DNA of 11,076 nucleotides from Spirochaetales bacterium. GTDB taxonomy: Bacteria; Spirochaetota; Spirochaetia; DSM-27196; SLST01. Location: positions 1 to 11,076 of the forward strand of contig DAOWMR010000049.1 of assembly GCA_030642995.1 (NCBI GenBank). Direction: 5' to 3'. A program made the translations under genes and the position numbers. The notes beneath the pieces are model-generated. The model worked only from the letters and a program-made list of their open reading frames with translations. It was not told the DNA's origin and ran no database searches. Of the stretch, positions 1 to 6,280 are shown one piece after another; the stretch's first letter is position 1, and each line of letters opens with the position of its first letter.

Positions 1-1
1 G

Positions 2-786
2 CGCACCGAAGAGCTGTTCAGGCGCGCCGGCGCCAGTCACGTCCTCGCTCTCTCGGGCATGCATCTTGCCATTGTTGCGGCGCTCGTGGTCGCATTGATG
101 CTTCCTCTGTTCGGTCGCCGCGTGGCGCTGATCTCAGGTGCGGTCGTGGCCTGGCTTACACGCTGCTCATCGGCGGACGACCGTCGCTGGTGCGAGCAAC
201 GATCATGTGTGAGATCGCGCTTCTCCTCATCCTTCTTGAGCGACCCTTACACCTCGTGGAGGTGATCTCGGCGGCCTTCCTGGTCCACCTCCTAGTGCAG
301 CCAACCGCCGTTGCCGAGGTTTCATTTCAGCTCTCCTACCTCGCGCTTCTGGGCATTTCCGTGATCGCGCCGGTTCTCATCCGCGAAGTCAGGCCGTGGG
401 TACCTGTTCCGATCGCCGGACCAATGGCAGCAGGGGTGGGCGCACAAGTTGCCGGGTCACCCGTTCTGTTGAGCATCTTCGGCCGCATCTACCCAATCGG
501 GATCGTTGCCGGCGCCGTAATCGGCCCGATGGTGGCAATATTCATGACAGCCGGAATCATCGGCGTGGTGCTCTCGACGATCCCGGTGCCGGTGCTCGCG
601 CTGGTATCTTCCCGGCTTCTCTCGGCCCTGGCCACGCTCATTGAAAACACCGCATGGTGGTTCTCCGGCGCATGGGGCGTTGGTGGTGAACACCTTGCCG
701 TTCCGGCCGGCGTTGCGGCGCTCGGCTTGCTCGGTTGGGGAGGAATAGTTGAACGAAGGCGTCTGCTGTGGACTGGTCGAAGATAG
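2..786 (+). CDS. comEC: ComEC/Rec2-family competence membrane protein, 5'-truncated by the window, with an apparent -1 frameshift
   Basis: Polytopic inner-membrane protein of the ComEC/Rec2 'Competence' domain family, whose members form the channel for single-stranded DNA uptake. The window opens inside the gene. Frame 2 reads ASHVLALSGMHLAIVAAL, matching the family's conserved SGxH segment. After about base 150 the family-like sequence continues in frame 1: YTLLIGGRPSLVRATIM, then EVSFQLSYLALLGI, then hydrophobic helices to the stop at 784-786. Joining the halves needs one extra base in a G doublet between about 146 and 154. The protein ends soon after the last membrane helices (VERRRLLWTGRR), so the C-terminal metallo-beta-lactamase domain found in many full-length ComEC proteins is absent. 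The last 19 bases overlap rsmA, suggesting co-transcription. If the frameshift is real, the gene is broken; a GTG at 190 could start only a fragment. Confidence 0.82.
   Translation, partial: HRRAVQARRRQSRPRSLGHASCHCCGARGRIDASSVRSPRGADLRCGRGLAYTLLIGGRPSLVRATIMCEIALLLILLERPLHLVEVISAAFLVHLLVQPTAVAEVSFQLSYLALLGISVIAPVLIREVRPWVPVPIAGPMAAGVGAQVAGSPVLLSIFGRIYPIGIVAGAVIGPMVAIFMTAGIIGVVLSTIPVPVLALVSSRLLSALATLIENTAWWFSGAWGVGGEHLAVPAGVAALGLLGWGGIVERRRLLWTGRR
146..154 (+). other. Apparent frameshift site in comEC (one G missing)
   Basis: Upstream of this stretch the ComEC-like reading is in frame 2 (SGMHLA at bases 53-70); downstream it is in frame 1 (GGRPSLVRATIM from 172). Adding one G to GG at 148-149 gives VVGLAYTLLIGG, and adding it at 153-154 gives VVAWAYTLLIGG. 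Both are good membrane-helix sequences. Staying in frame 2 instead gives a polar, Cys/Arg-rich tail that ends at 265. Confidence 0.75.
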
Positions 787-1676
787 ATAACTCACCCGCT
801 GCCCTCCGCCGCTTTTTGGAGGAGGAGGGACTCGCCCCGAAGAAGCGTTGGGGCCAGAATTTCATGGTATCCCCCGGTGCTCGGAGTGCAGTGGTCACCG
901 CGCTCGGTGTGCGGCCGGACGACCTCGTGTGGGAGATCGGCCCTGGGTTCGGTGCCATAACGGCGCTGCTTGTCGAGGCTGCGCGGCAGGTCGTGGTCTT
1001 TGAGATTGATCACGGGATCATACGGGTTCTCCGGGAACGATTTGGATCAGCCCTCGCAATCGTGGCCGGCGACGCTGTCAAGACCCTCGCCGGAGAGAGC
1101 CGTGAGTCAGTTTCGTCGGGTCCGAATCTCGTCGTGGGCAACCTGCCGTATCGATCGGCAGCCGCAATTATCGCGGTGCTTCTGGAAACCGATGGCATCG
1201 GGTCCAGGTGTCGACGCATGGTGTTCACCGTCCAGCGTGAAATGGCCCGGCGAATGGTTGCTCTGCCGGGGAGGAAGGAATACTCGCCTTTTTCCGTGCT
1301 CTGTGCACTGACCGGTGCGGTCACCCACGACTCGGATCTCGCGGCGGGGAGCTTCTATCCGGCGCCGGAAGTCGTGAGTTCCCTCGTTTCCGTTGAGCCG
1401 AAGCCTGTGGACCGAGGGCTCCTGCAGTTGGCATCGGTTTGCGCACGCTCACTCTTTTCCAGTCGCCGGAAGACAATCAGGAACAATCTTCGGACGCTGG
1501 AATCTGCTACGGGTGTGGCAGTTGAGGAGATCCAGCGGGCGCTTGATGAGATTGGTATTGAAAATTCGCGGCGCGCGGAAACAGTTGAACCAGAAGCCTA
1601 TCTCCGGCTGGCCGAGCGCATTCGCTCGGGCCGGCCATCGGAATCACCTACTCCGGGCGAACCCTCTTCACGATAG
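768..1676 (+). CDS. rsmA: 16S rRNA (adenine1518-N6/adenine1519-N6)-dimethyltransferase RsmA/KsgA
   Basis: Uses S-adenosylmethionine to dimethylate two adjacent adenines in the 3'-terminal helix 45 of 16S rRNA, a late step in 30S maturation in the cytoplasm. All family landmarks are present in 302 residues: KKRWGQNFM (25-33), the SAM-binding motif WEIGPGFGAIT (55-65), the catalytic motif NLPY (125-128), VQREMARRM (155-163), YSPFSVL (172-178), FYPAPEVVSSLV (197-208) and SRRKTIRNNL (232-241). Length is slightly above the usual 260-290 because of a Ser/Pro-rich tail after residue 287. The GTG at 768 is chosen because an in-frame stop lies at 750-752 and no other start codon lies between; GAAGG at 755-759 is a weak ribosome site. 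The gene overlaps the end of comEC by 19 bases, and its own last 29 bases overlap the end of dapA on the other strand. Confidence 0.95.
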   Translation: MDWSKIDNSPAALRRFLEEEGLAPKKRWGQNFMVSPGARSAVVTALGVRPDDLVWEIGPGFGAITALLVEAARQVVVFEIDHGIIRVLRERFGSALAIVAGDAVKTLAGESRESVSSGPNLVVGNLPYRSAAAIIAVLLETDGIGSRCRRMVFTVQREMARRMVALPGRKEYSPFSVLCALTGAVTHDSDLAAGSFYPAPEVVSSLVSVEPKPVDRGLLQLASVCARSLFSSRRKTIRNNLRTLESATGVAVEEIQRALDEIGIENSRRAETVEPEAYLRLAERIRSGRPSESPTPGEPSSR

Positions 1677-2523
1677 CGTCAACTGCCGCCGCGTCCACCT
1701 CATCAAGGGGAATGAGCGGCAATCGATAGATCTCCTCAATCATGCCCATTGCCGCCAGCATGTGCTTCACGGGGATTGGATTGGTCCGCAGGAATATCCC
1801 CTGAAAGAGGGGGAGTAGTCGGTAGTGGAGATCACGGGCCCGTTGGTAGTCTTGTGCAAGCGCTGCGCCGACAAGCTCACCCATGAGCTTTGGCGCAATG
1901 TTGCTTGCAACCGACACGACGCCGCTACCACCGAGCGCGAGGATCGGCAGGGTGAGATTGTCGTCGCCCGACAGAAGATCAAAACCCGCAGGTCTACGGG
2001 CACAGACATCCATGACCTGTGCCATATTCCCGCTGGCTTCCTTCACGGCCGCGGCGTTGGTGTGGGCCGCAAGTCGGATCATTGTGTCTGTTTCGATATT
2101 GCACGCAGTTCGGCCGGGTATGTTATAGATGACCATTGGCAATTCCGTTGCATCGGCAATGGTGCAGAAATGGGCGTAGAGGCCTTCCTGAGTCGGCTTA
2201 TTGTAGTAGGGCGTTACTTGCAGTGTGGCCGTTGCGCCGACCTCGGCGGCGAGTTTCGTCATCCGCACGGCTTCCGCCGTTGAGTTGGACCCGGTGCCGG
2301 CGATCACTTCGGCTCGTCCCGCCACTTGATCGACGACGATCCTGATGACATCGATGTTCTCGTCATGGGTTACGGTGGGGCTCTCTCCGGTCGTCCCCAT
2401 GGGAACGATTCCCTGAACGCCGCCGTCAATCTGGTAGTCCACCAGCTTCCTGAGAGCCGCCTCATCTACCGAATAATCTGCATTGAACGGGGTGACAAGC
2501 GCCGTATAAACGCCTCTGTACAT
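1648..2523 (-). CDS. dapA: 4-hydroxy-tetrahydrodipicolinate synthase DapA
   Basis: Condenses pyruvate with L-aspartate-4-semialdehyde, the first committed step of the diaminopimelate/lysine pathway, in the cytoplasm. The 291-residue protein is a complete (beta/alpha)8 aldolase of the usual length. Active-site residues sit at the same numbers as in the E. coli enzyme: T44-T45 in GTTGE, Y107 in PYYNKP, Y133 and R138 in YNIPGRT, and Schiff-base lysine K161 in VKEASGN. The ATG at 2523 is preferred over the longer reading from 2604, because it gives the family N-terminus MYRGVYTALVTPF and has AAGGAG at 2531-2536, seven bases upstream. That site lies within the last codons of dapB, and the genes are two bases apart, so translational coupling is likely. 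It is the last gene of pta-dapB-dapA. Its 3' end runs 29 bases into rsmA, with no terminator hairpin seen between them. Confidence 0.96.
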   Translation of the reverse strand: MYRGVYTALVTPFNADYSVDEAALRKLVDYQIDGGVQGIVPMGTTGESPTVTHDENIDVIRIVVDQVAGRAEVIAGTGSNSTAEAVRMTKLAAEVGATATLQVTPYYNKPTQEGLYAHFCTIADATELPMVIYNIPGRTACNIETDTMIRLAAHTNAAAVKEASGNMAQVMDVCARRPAGFDLLSGDDNLTLPILALGGSGVVSVASNIAPKLMGELVGAALAQDYQRARDLHYRLLPLFQGIFLRTNPIPVKHMLAAMGMIEEIYRLPLIPLDEVDAAAVDAIVKRVRPE

Positions 2524-2525
2524 CG

Positions 2526-3299
2526 CTATTCTCCTTGATCTTCGTGAAGCAGAGCCTGGACGAACGATTCTACGGAATACAAACCGCTCTTTCCAATGAT
2601 CCACTCAGCGGCCAGTACCGCGCCGAGCGCGAATCCGCCCCGACTGCGAGCCTGATGTCGCACTTCAATGGTGTCGGCCGCTGAATCCATGGTTAGTGTA
2701 TGAGTTCCGGGAACCCAACCCACCCGACTGGAACTCACGTGGAGTTCGTCTGGTTCCGGCGCGCGATCCAGGCGGCCGGTTTCTATCCGGCGCTTCCGAG
2801 GAACCACGTCCAGTACCGATTGTGCCAGAGTCAGTGCAGTTCCCGACGGGCTGTCCTTCTTTTGCTTGTGGTGCATTTCGTGGATGAGAAGATCGTAATC
2901 TTCTATGTTTCGAACAAGTGAAGCTGCATAGCGCGAGACTGCAAGAAAGATGTGCGCACCAATTGAGAAGTTCGATCCGTAGACAAATCCAATGTCCGAT
3001 GTCTCAACTGTGGTCCGAACTTCGTCAAGCTGGTACGTCCAGCCTGTGGTGCCAACCACCGCCGGACACCCGGTTTCGGCATAAGCCCTTGCGTTGGATA
3101 CCACCGCTTCGCCGAGCGAGAACTCAATTGCAACATCGCATCCGGCGAGCGACGTACCGGACACTTCGCCATAGACGTCGGCAGGCGCATCGGTCGAGCC
3201 GGCGGGCTCCACGACGGCCGAGACTGTATGTCCACGGGCGATCAACGCGCTTTCAACCGCATGCCCCATGCGTCCGTAGCCGACGATTGCGATCTTCAC
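2526..3299 (-). CDS. dapB: 4-hydroxy-tetrahydrodipicolinate reductase DapB
   Basis: NAD(P)H-dependent reductase acting directly after DapA in the diaminopimelate/lysine pathway. The 257-residue protein has the N-terminal nucleotide-binding motif GYGRMG (7-12), EFSLGEAV (59-66) and VVGTTGW (81-87). The catalytic/substrate region EMHHKQKKDSPSGTA (141-155) contains the His pair H143-H144, the lysine K148 and the PSGTA loop. RHQARSRGGFALGA (214-227) is the usual C-terminal motif. It starts with GTG at 3299, one base after the pta stop codon, with only a weak AGGG-like ribosome site inside pta, so it probably depends on readthrough translation from pta. The dapA ribosome site is embedded in its final codons. 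The start is well fixed because MKIAIVGYGRMG is the expected N-terminus. Confidence 0.95.
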   Translation of the reverse strand: MKIAIVGYGRMGHAVESALIARGHTVSAVVEPAGSTDAPADVYGEVSGTSLAGCDVAIEFSLGEAVVSNARAYAETGCPAVVGTTGWTYQLDEVRTTVETSDIGFVYGSNFSIGAHIFLAVSRYAASLVRNIEDYDLLIHEMHHKQKKDSPSGTALTLAQSVLDVVPRKRRIETGRLDRAPEPDELHVSSSRVGWVPGTHTLTMDSAADTIEVRHQARSRGGFALGAVLAAEWIIGKSGLYSVESFVQALLHEDQGE

Positions 3300-3300
3300 G

Positions 3301-4296
3301 CTATGTGCCCTGGCACAAGGTTGCGGCGGAAGTGTTTACGATGTCGTTCACCGAACATCCCCGAGAGAGGTCGCTCACCGGTTTGGCAAATCCCTGGAGG
3401 AACGGGCCATACGCCTCGGCTCCGGCCAGTCGCTGGACAAGCTTATAGCCGATATTGCCCGCCCCGAGATCGGGAAACACGAGAACATTTGCCTTCCCCG
3501 CCACCGGGGAATCAGGCGCTTTTTTTGCGCCGACTGAGGGTACGAGTGCCGCATCAACCTGGAGTTCGCCGTCTACGGTCAGATCAGGCCGGCGTTCCCT
3601 TATGATGGCAAGAGCATCCCGAACCTTGTCAACATCCGTATGTTTCGCACTGCCGAGAGTGGGGAAGCTGAGCATAGCGACAATCGGGGCTGCCCCCAGG
3701 AAGCTCTTGCACGAATCCGCCGAAGCAATAGCAATCTCGGCAAGTTGCATTGGATCCGGGTCCGGGATGATGGCACAGTCTGCGAAGATCATGTGTCCCT
3801 CAACGCCCCATGTTGGATCGGGATGCCTCATGACGAAACAACTCGAGGCGTACTTGGCCCCCGGCATCGTCTTGATGATTGTGAGCGAGGCACGGATGAC
3901 ATTACCGGTGGAATTGTCTGCACCCGCAACCATGCCGTGTGCATCTCCCGTTCGCACCATCATGGCCCCCCAGCACAGCGGGTCGATAATTGAGCCGAAA
4001 GCCTTTGCCTGGGTCATCCCTTTGTGCTTCCGGAGTTCGTAATACTCGGCGGCATACCTTTCGCGGTCGGAGGACTGCTCAGGATCGATTACAACAATCC
4101 CCTCCAGGGAAACGCCCGTTGCTTTCGCGGCGCCTTCCACGGCGGCCTTTTCTCCGAGAAGCGCGACCGAACCGACGAGGCTGTCGTCAACAAGTATGCG
4201 TGCCGCCTTAATGGTCCGCGGCTCGGTACCTTCGGGGAGCACCAGCACCCTCCGCAGTTTTTGGGCTGTCGTCCGTACATTGTGAATGAAGTTCAT
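3301..4296 (-). CDS. pta: Phosphate acetyltransferase (single-domain Pta)
   Basis: Interconverts acetyl-CoA plus phosphate with acetyl phosphate plus CoA in the cytoplasm, usually paired with acetate kinase for fermentative ATP production or acetate use. At 331 residues it is the short form: only the PTA/PTB catalytic domain, without the P-loop/DRTGG N-terminal region of the long enterobacterial enzyme. Visible motifs are PEGTEPR (21-27), GADNSTGNVIRASLTIIKT (125-143), which holds the Ser-Thr-Gly and Arg residues of the active site, and FPDLGAGNIGYKLVQRL (274-290). The ATG at 4296 is chosen over 4323 because AAGGAG (4302-4307) lies five bases upstream and MNFIHNVRTTAQ is a typical N-terminus. 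It is the first gene of an operon with dapB and dapA. No acetate kinase gene is in the window. A phosphate butyryltransferase is the alternative, but the motifs favour acetyl. Confidence 0.94.
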   Translation of the reverse strand: MNFIHNVRTTAQKLRRVLVLPEGTEPRTIKAARILVDDSLVGSVALLGEKAAVEGAAKATGVSLEGIVVIDPEQSSDRERYAAEYYELRKHKGMTQAKAFGSIIDPLCWGAMMVRTGDAHGMVAGADNSTGNVIRASLTIIKTMPGAKYASSCFVMRHPDPTWGVEGHMIFADCAIIPDPDPMQLAEIAIASADSCKSFLGAAPIVAMLSFPTLGSAKHTDVDKVRDALAIIRERRPDLTVDGELQVDAALVPSVGAKKAPDSPVAGKANVLVFPDLGAGNIGYKLVQRLAGAEAYGPFLQGFAKPVSDLSRGCSVNDIVNTSAATLCQGT

Positions 4297-4323
4297 AAAT
4301 GCTCCTTGAAAGTGCTCGGCCAC

Positions 4324-4332
4324 ATCATAGCA
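4324..4332 (-). promoter_or_regulatory. Extended -10 promoter for pta-dapB-dapA
   Basis: On the minus strand this reads TGCTATGAT, a close match to the extended -10 form TGnTATAAT. The predicted start of transcription is near 4317, giving a leader of about 21 bases that includes the AAGGAG ribosome site of pta. No well-spaced -35 box is visible, as is common for extended -10 promoters. The leader is too short to hold a lysine riboswitch. Confidence 0.5.
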
Positions 4333-4360
4333 CAGCGGTGCGAACGCAATACACAGGTGG

Positions 4361-4390
4361 TTGGCAGGCGGGTGAGATCACGGCTATCTT
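4361..4390 (+). promoter_or_regulatory. Predicted leaderless promoter of tyrA
   Basis: TTGGCA (4361-4366) and TATCTT (4385-4390) are separated by 18 bases. Counting the last -10 base as -7 puts position +1 exactly on the A of the tyrA ATG at 4397. The absence of a Shine-Dalgarno sequence upstream of that ATG agrees with a leaderless transcript. Confidence 0.5.
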
Positions 4391-4396
4391 ATCGCA

Positions 4397-5134
4397 ATGA
4401 CAATTGGAGTGGTCGGTACGGGTCGATTTGGGAAATTCTGGGCGGAGCTCCTTGCGGAGCAACACACGGTTGTCACCTACAACAGATCCGAGCGCGAGGT
4501 GCCCGCCGGCTGTCGGTCGGTCTCGCTGGATGAAATGAGTAGCTGTGATGCGGTCTTTCTCTGCGTTGCGATCTCCAGCGTGGTTCCGGTGTTGCGGCAA
4601 CTGGCGCCGCATCTCCGGGCGGGTTCGGTCGTGCTGGATACCTGTTCGGTCAAGGTGTATCCAACGCGCGCGATGCGGGAGATTCTGCCCGAAAACGTGG
4701 AGTGCATCGGCACGCATCCCATGTTCGGCCCGGATTCGGCAAGGAACGGTGTGTCTGGTCTTCCGCTGGTGTTTGCGCCGGTGCGGTGCAGCGTCGGGAC
4801 GGCTGATCTGTGGCGAAACGAGTTCAAGGCGATGGGGCTTTCAGTCTCTGATCTGGAGCCGGAGGAGCATGACCGGGAAGCGGCATATACTCAGGGCGTG
4901 ACCCACTTCGTCGGCCGGGTGCTTGCGGACATGGCACTGGCGGAGAGCGAGATTGCGACGGTCGGGTATCGGCAACTCCTGGCGGTGATGGAGCAAACCT
5001 GCAACGATCCGTACCAACTGTTCGAGGATCTCCAGCGATTCAATCCCTATACCACCGAGATGCGGCAGAAACTCCAGCAGAGTCTCAATCGACTCCTTGA
5101 GTCATTGGAGTCTCGTCTTGACATCGAGTCGTGA
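4397..5134 (+). CDS. tyrA: Prephenate/arogenate dehydrogenase family protein (TyrA type)
   Basis: Probable NAD(P)-dependent oxidative decarboxylase of tyrosine biosynthesis. The 245-residue protein has an N-terminal Rossmann motif GVVGTGRFG (4-12), VFLCVAISSVVPVL (53-66), VLDTCSVK (79-86), THPMFGPDSARNG (106-118) with the family His, and YTQGVTHFVGRVL (164-176) with the conserved Gln and His of the helical part. Family members are usually 270-370 residues, so the C-terminal dimerisation region is short; there is no ACT or chorismate mutase domain. This compact layout resembles arogenate dehydrogenases of plants and cyanobacteria, but substrate preference cannot be read from sequence alone. 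ATG 4397 has no Shine-Dalgarno sequence and coincides with a predicted transcription start. The gene is divergent from pta. Its last codons contain the promoter of the downstream bactofilin gene. Confidence 0.85.
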   Translation: MTIGVVGTGRFGKFWAELLAEQHTVVTYNRSEREVPAGCRSVSLDEMSSCDAVFLCVAISSVVPVLRQLAPHLRAGSVVLDTCSVKVYPTRAMREILPENVECIGTHPMFGPDSARNGVSGLPLVFAPVRCSVGTADLWRNEFKAMGLSVSDLEPEEHDREAAYTQGVTHFVGRVLADMALAESEIATVGYRQLLAVMEQTCNDPYQLFEDLQRFNPYTTEMRQKLQQSLNRLLESLESRLDIES

Positions 5135-5146
5135 CGAACGTACGAT
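5118..5146 (+). promoter_or_regulatory. Sigma70-type promoter for the bactofilin/envelope module
   Basis: A perfect -35 hexamer TTGACA (5118-5123), a 17-base spacer and TACGAT (5141-5146, four of six consensus bases). The -35 box lies in the last codons of tyrA. The predicted start is near 5153, giving an 11-base leader with no clear Shine-Dalgarno sequence. It would allow the envelope genes to be transcribed independently of tyrA. Confidence 0.6.
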
Positions 5147-5163
5147 TTGCCTGGCCATAACCT

Positions 5164-5547
5164 ATGTCGGATTTACGAATCAGAGCTATTGACGAATCAA
5201 CTCTCCAGACGGTGCTCGCGGAAGATATCGATTTTGATGGCGAGCTTCGGTTCTCCGAACCGCTTCTCATCAAGGGCACGGTGAAAGGGACCGTAATCTC
5301 AGACACCGACCTGTACATCAATCCTGATGCGACGGTGGCTGCGACGATCACCGCGCGGAAGGTGTCGGTCAAGGGTCGGGTTATCGGTGATATCCACGCT
5401 CAGGGTCGGCTCGAACTATTCGCGTCGGCCCGCGTTCAGGGGAACGTCTCCACGCCGGACTTGATTGTCCAAAGCGGGAGTCTCCTGAATGGGTCCTGCA
5501 AAATGTATGATGGTGAGGAAGGTGCAAATGTCTCGCAGGATGCTTAG
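5164..5547 (+). CDS. Bactofilin (polymer-forming cytoskeletal protein)
   Basis: Bactofilins are small right-handed beta-helix proteins that self-assemble into filaments without nucleotide, often at the membrane, and organise cell-wall or envelope proteins. This 127-residue protein has the typical layout: a polar N-terminal tail (1-24), a core of short repeated strands with regularly spaced Gly/Val/Ile positions (about 25-112; e.g. LLIKGTVKGTVIS, VSVKGRVIGDIHAQGRLEL, ARVQGNVSTPDLIV) and an acidic C-terminal tail. The usual 'G.I.G.I....' pattern of the family is clear. It follows tyrA by 29 bases, has a promoter with a consensus -35 box, and overlaps the next gene by 20 bases, so it is probably co-expressed with the exported proteins downstream. 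There is no predicted membrane segment. Confidence 0.9.
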   Translation: MSDLRIRAIDESTLQTVLAEDIDFDGELRFSEPLLIKGTVKGTVISDTDLYINPDATVAATITARKVSVKGRVIGDIHAQGRLELFASARVQGNVSTPDLIVQSGSLLNGSCKMYDGEEGANVSQDA

Positions 5548-6169
5548 AGCGTTCGGTATCTTTCTCGTACTCCTGATCGGGTGCGTCTCAGTTGCCTCCG
5601 CACAGGAGGAGAACATCGACGCGCTGGAAATGTACCGCAGTGGTGATCGCGAAGGCGCAATTCGGGTGACCTTAAGCGAAATCGATGTCAATCCCAACAA
5701 TATCGATTCTTACGTCGTGCTGGGATGGGCTCTGAATGCCGCGGGTCGGCACGCCGAAGCAATTGACTATGGCCTTCAGGCATTGCAGGTAAATCGATTT
5801 GAATCTCGAATCCTGCAGATCATTGCCGAAGCGCACTACGATTTGGGGAACACGGTGGAAGCACTCGAGTACCTGGAGAAGTATGTGCAGGTTGCACCCA
5901 CGGGATCATTCGTCGACTGGGTTTATCTTGCCATGGGCGAGATTTTCCTCAGGTTGGGAGAATATCATCGCGCAGACATCGCGCTGTCCACTTCGGTGTA
6001 TCACAACAACCGTGTGGCGAGTCGGTGGGGCCGGCTCGGATTCGCGCGTGAACAGCTTGAGGAGTGGCAGTATGCGCTCGAAGCGTACGAACGTGCCCTT
6101 CAGCTGGACCCGAACCTGGGTGACGCGATCAGAGGCAAACAGCGAGTCCAGGCCCAGATGGAAGGATAG
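5528..6169 (+). CDS. Exported tetratricopeptide-repeat protein, possible lipoprotein
   Basis: A 213-residue protein with an N-terminal export signal (MSRRMLRAFG, then hydrophobic IFLVLLIG) followed by TPR helices. Repeats are seen at about 61-94 (LGWALNAAGRHAEAIDYGLQAL), 95-128 (AEAHYDLGNTVEALEYLEKY), 129-162 (LAMGEIFLRLGEYHRADIAL) and 164-197 (LGFAREQLEEWQYALEAYER, then ALQLDP). TPR arrays are protein-protein scaffolds; no enzyme motif is present. The signal is ambiguous: LLIGC (15-19) could be a lipobox giving a lipid-anchored Cys19, whereas ASA-Q (23-26) fits signal peptidase I. Either way it should act outside the inner membrane. The ATG at 5528 is chosen over 5489 because AGGAAGG (5516-5522) is five bases upstream and the protein then begins directly with a signal peptide. 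It overlaps the bactofilin gene by 20 bases. Confidence 0.85.
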   Translation: MSRRMLRAFGIFLVLLIGCVSVASAQEENIDALEMYRSGDREGAIRVTLSEIDVNPNNIDSYVVLGWALNAAGRHAEAIDYGLQALQVNRFESRILQIIAEAHYDLGNTVEALEYLEKYVQVAPTGSFVDWVYLAMGEIFLRLGEYHRADIALSTSVYHNNRVASRWGRLGFAREQLEEWQYALEAYERALQLDPNLGDAIRGKQRVQAQMEG

Positions 6170-6218
6170 TCGGGAGCGGGCCTTTTACGCAGCCTCTGGA
6201 AATGGCGACCTCTCGCGG

Positions 6219-6224
6219 TATACT
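6219..6224 (+). promoter_or_regulatory. Possible internal -10 box before the first barrel gene
   Basis: TATACT matches the -10 consensus in five of six positions, with a poor -35 (CTGGAA at 6196-6201) 17 bases upstream. It lies in the 111-base gap after the TPR gene and could add extra transcription of the barrel-lipoprotein-barrel part. The predicted start, near 6231, would be upstream of both candidate start codons (6242 and 6281). Confidence 0.3.
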
Positions 6225-6280
6225 TGGCGTGGAGTTATTGGATGCTCATGCCGATGTTCAGAAGTGCGGGGAGGATATCC

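Noticed and set aside
59..265. A separate 68-residue protein starting at ATG 59
   Set aside because: Its first half is the ComEC SGxH segment and its second half is off-frame sequence, so it is part of the frameshifted comEC gene.
3455..4042. A 195-codon open frame on the plus strand opposite pta
   Set aside because: pta on the other strand has all its catalytic motifs; the plus frame shows only shadow composition.
4297..4323. Lysine riboswitch or other long leader before pta-dapB-dapA
   Set aside because: The predicted leader is only about 21 bases, and the whole gap to tyrA is 100 bases already taken up by two promoters.
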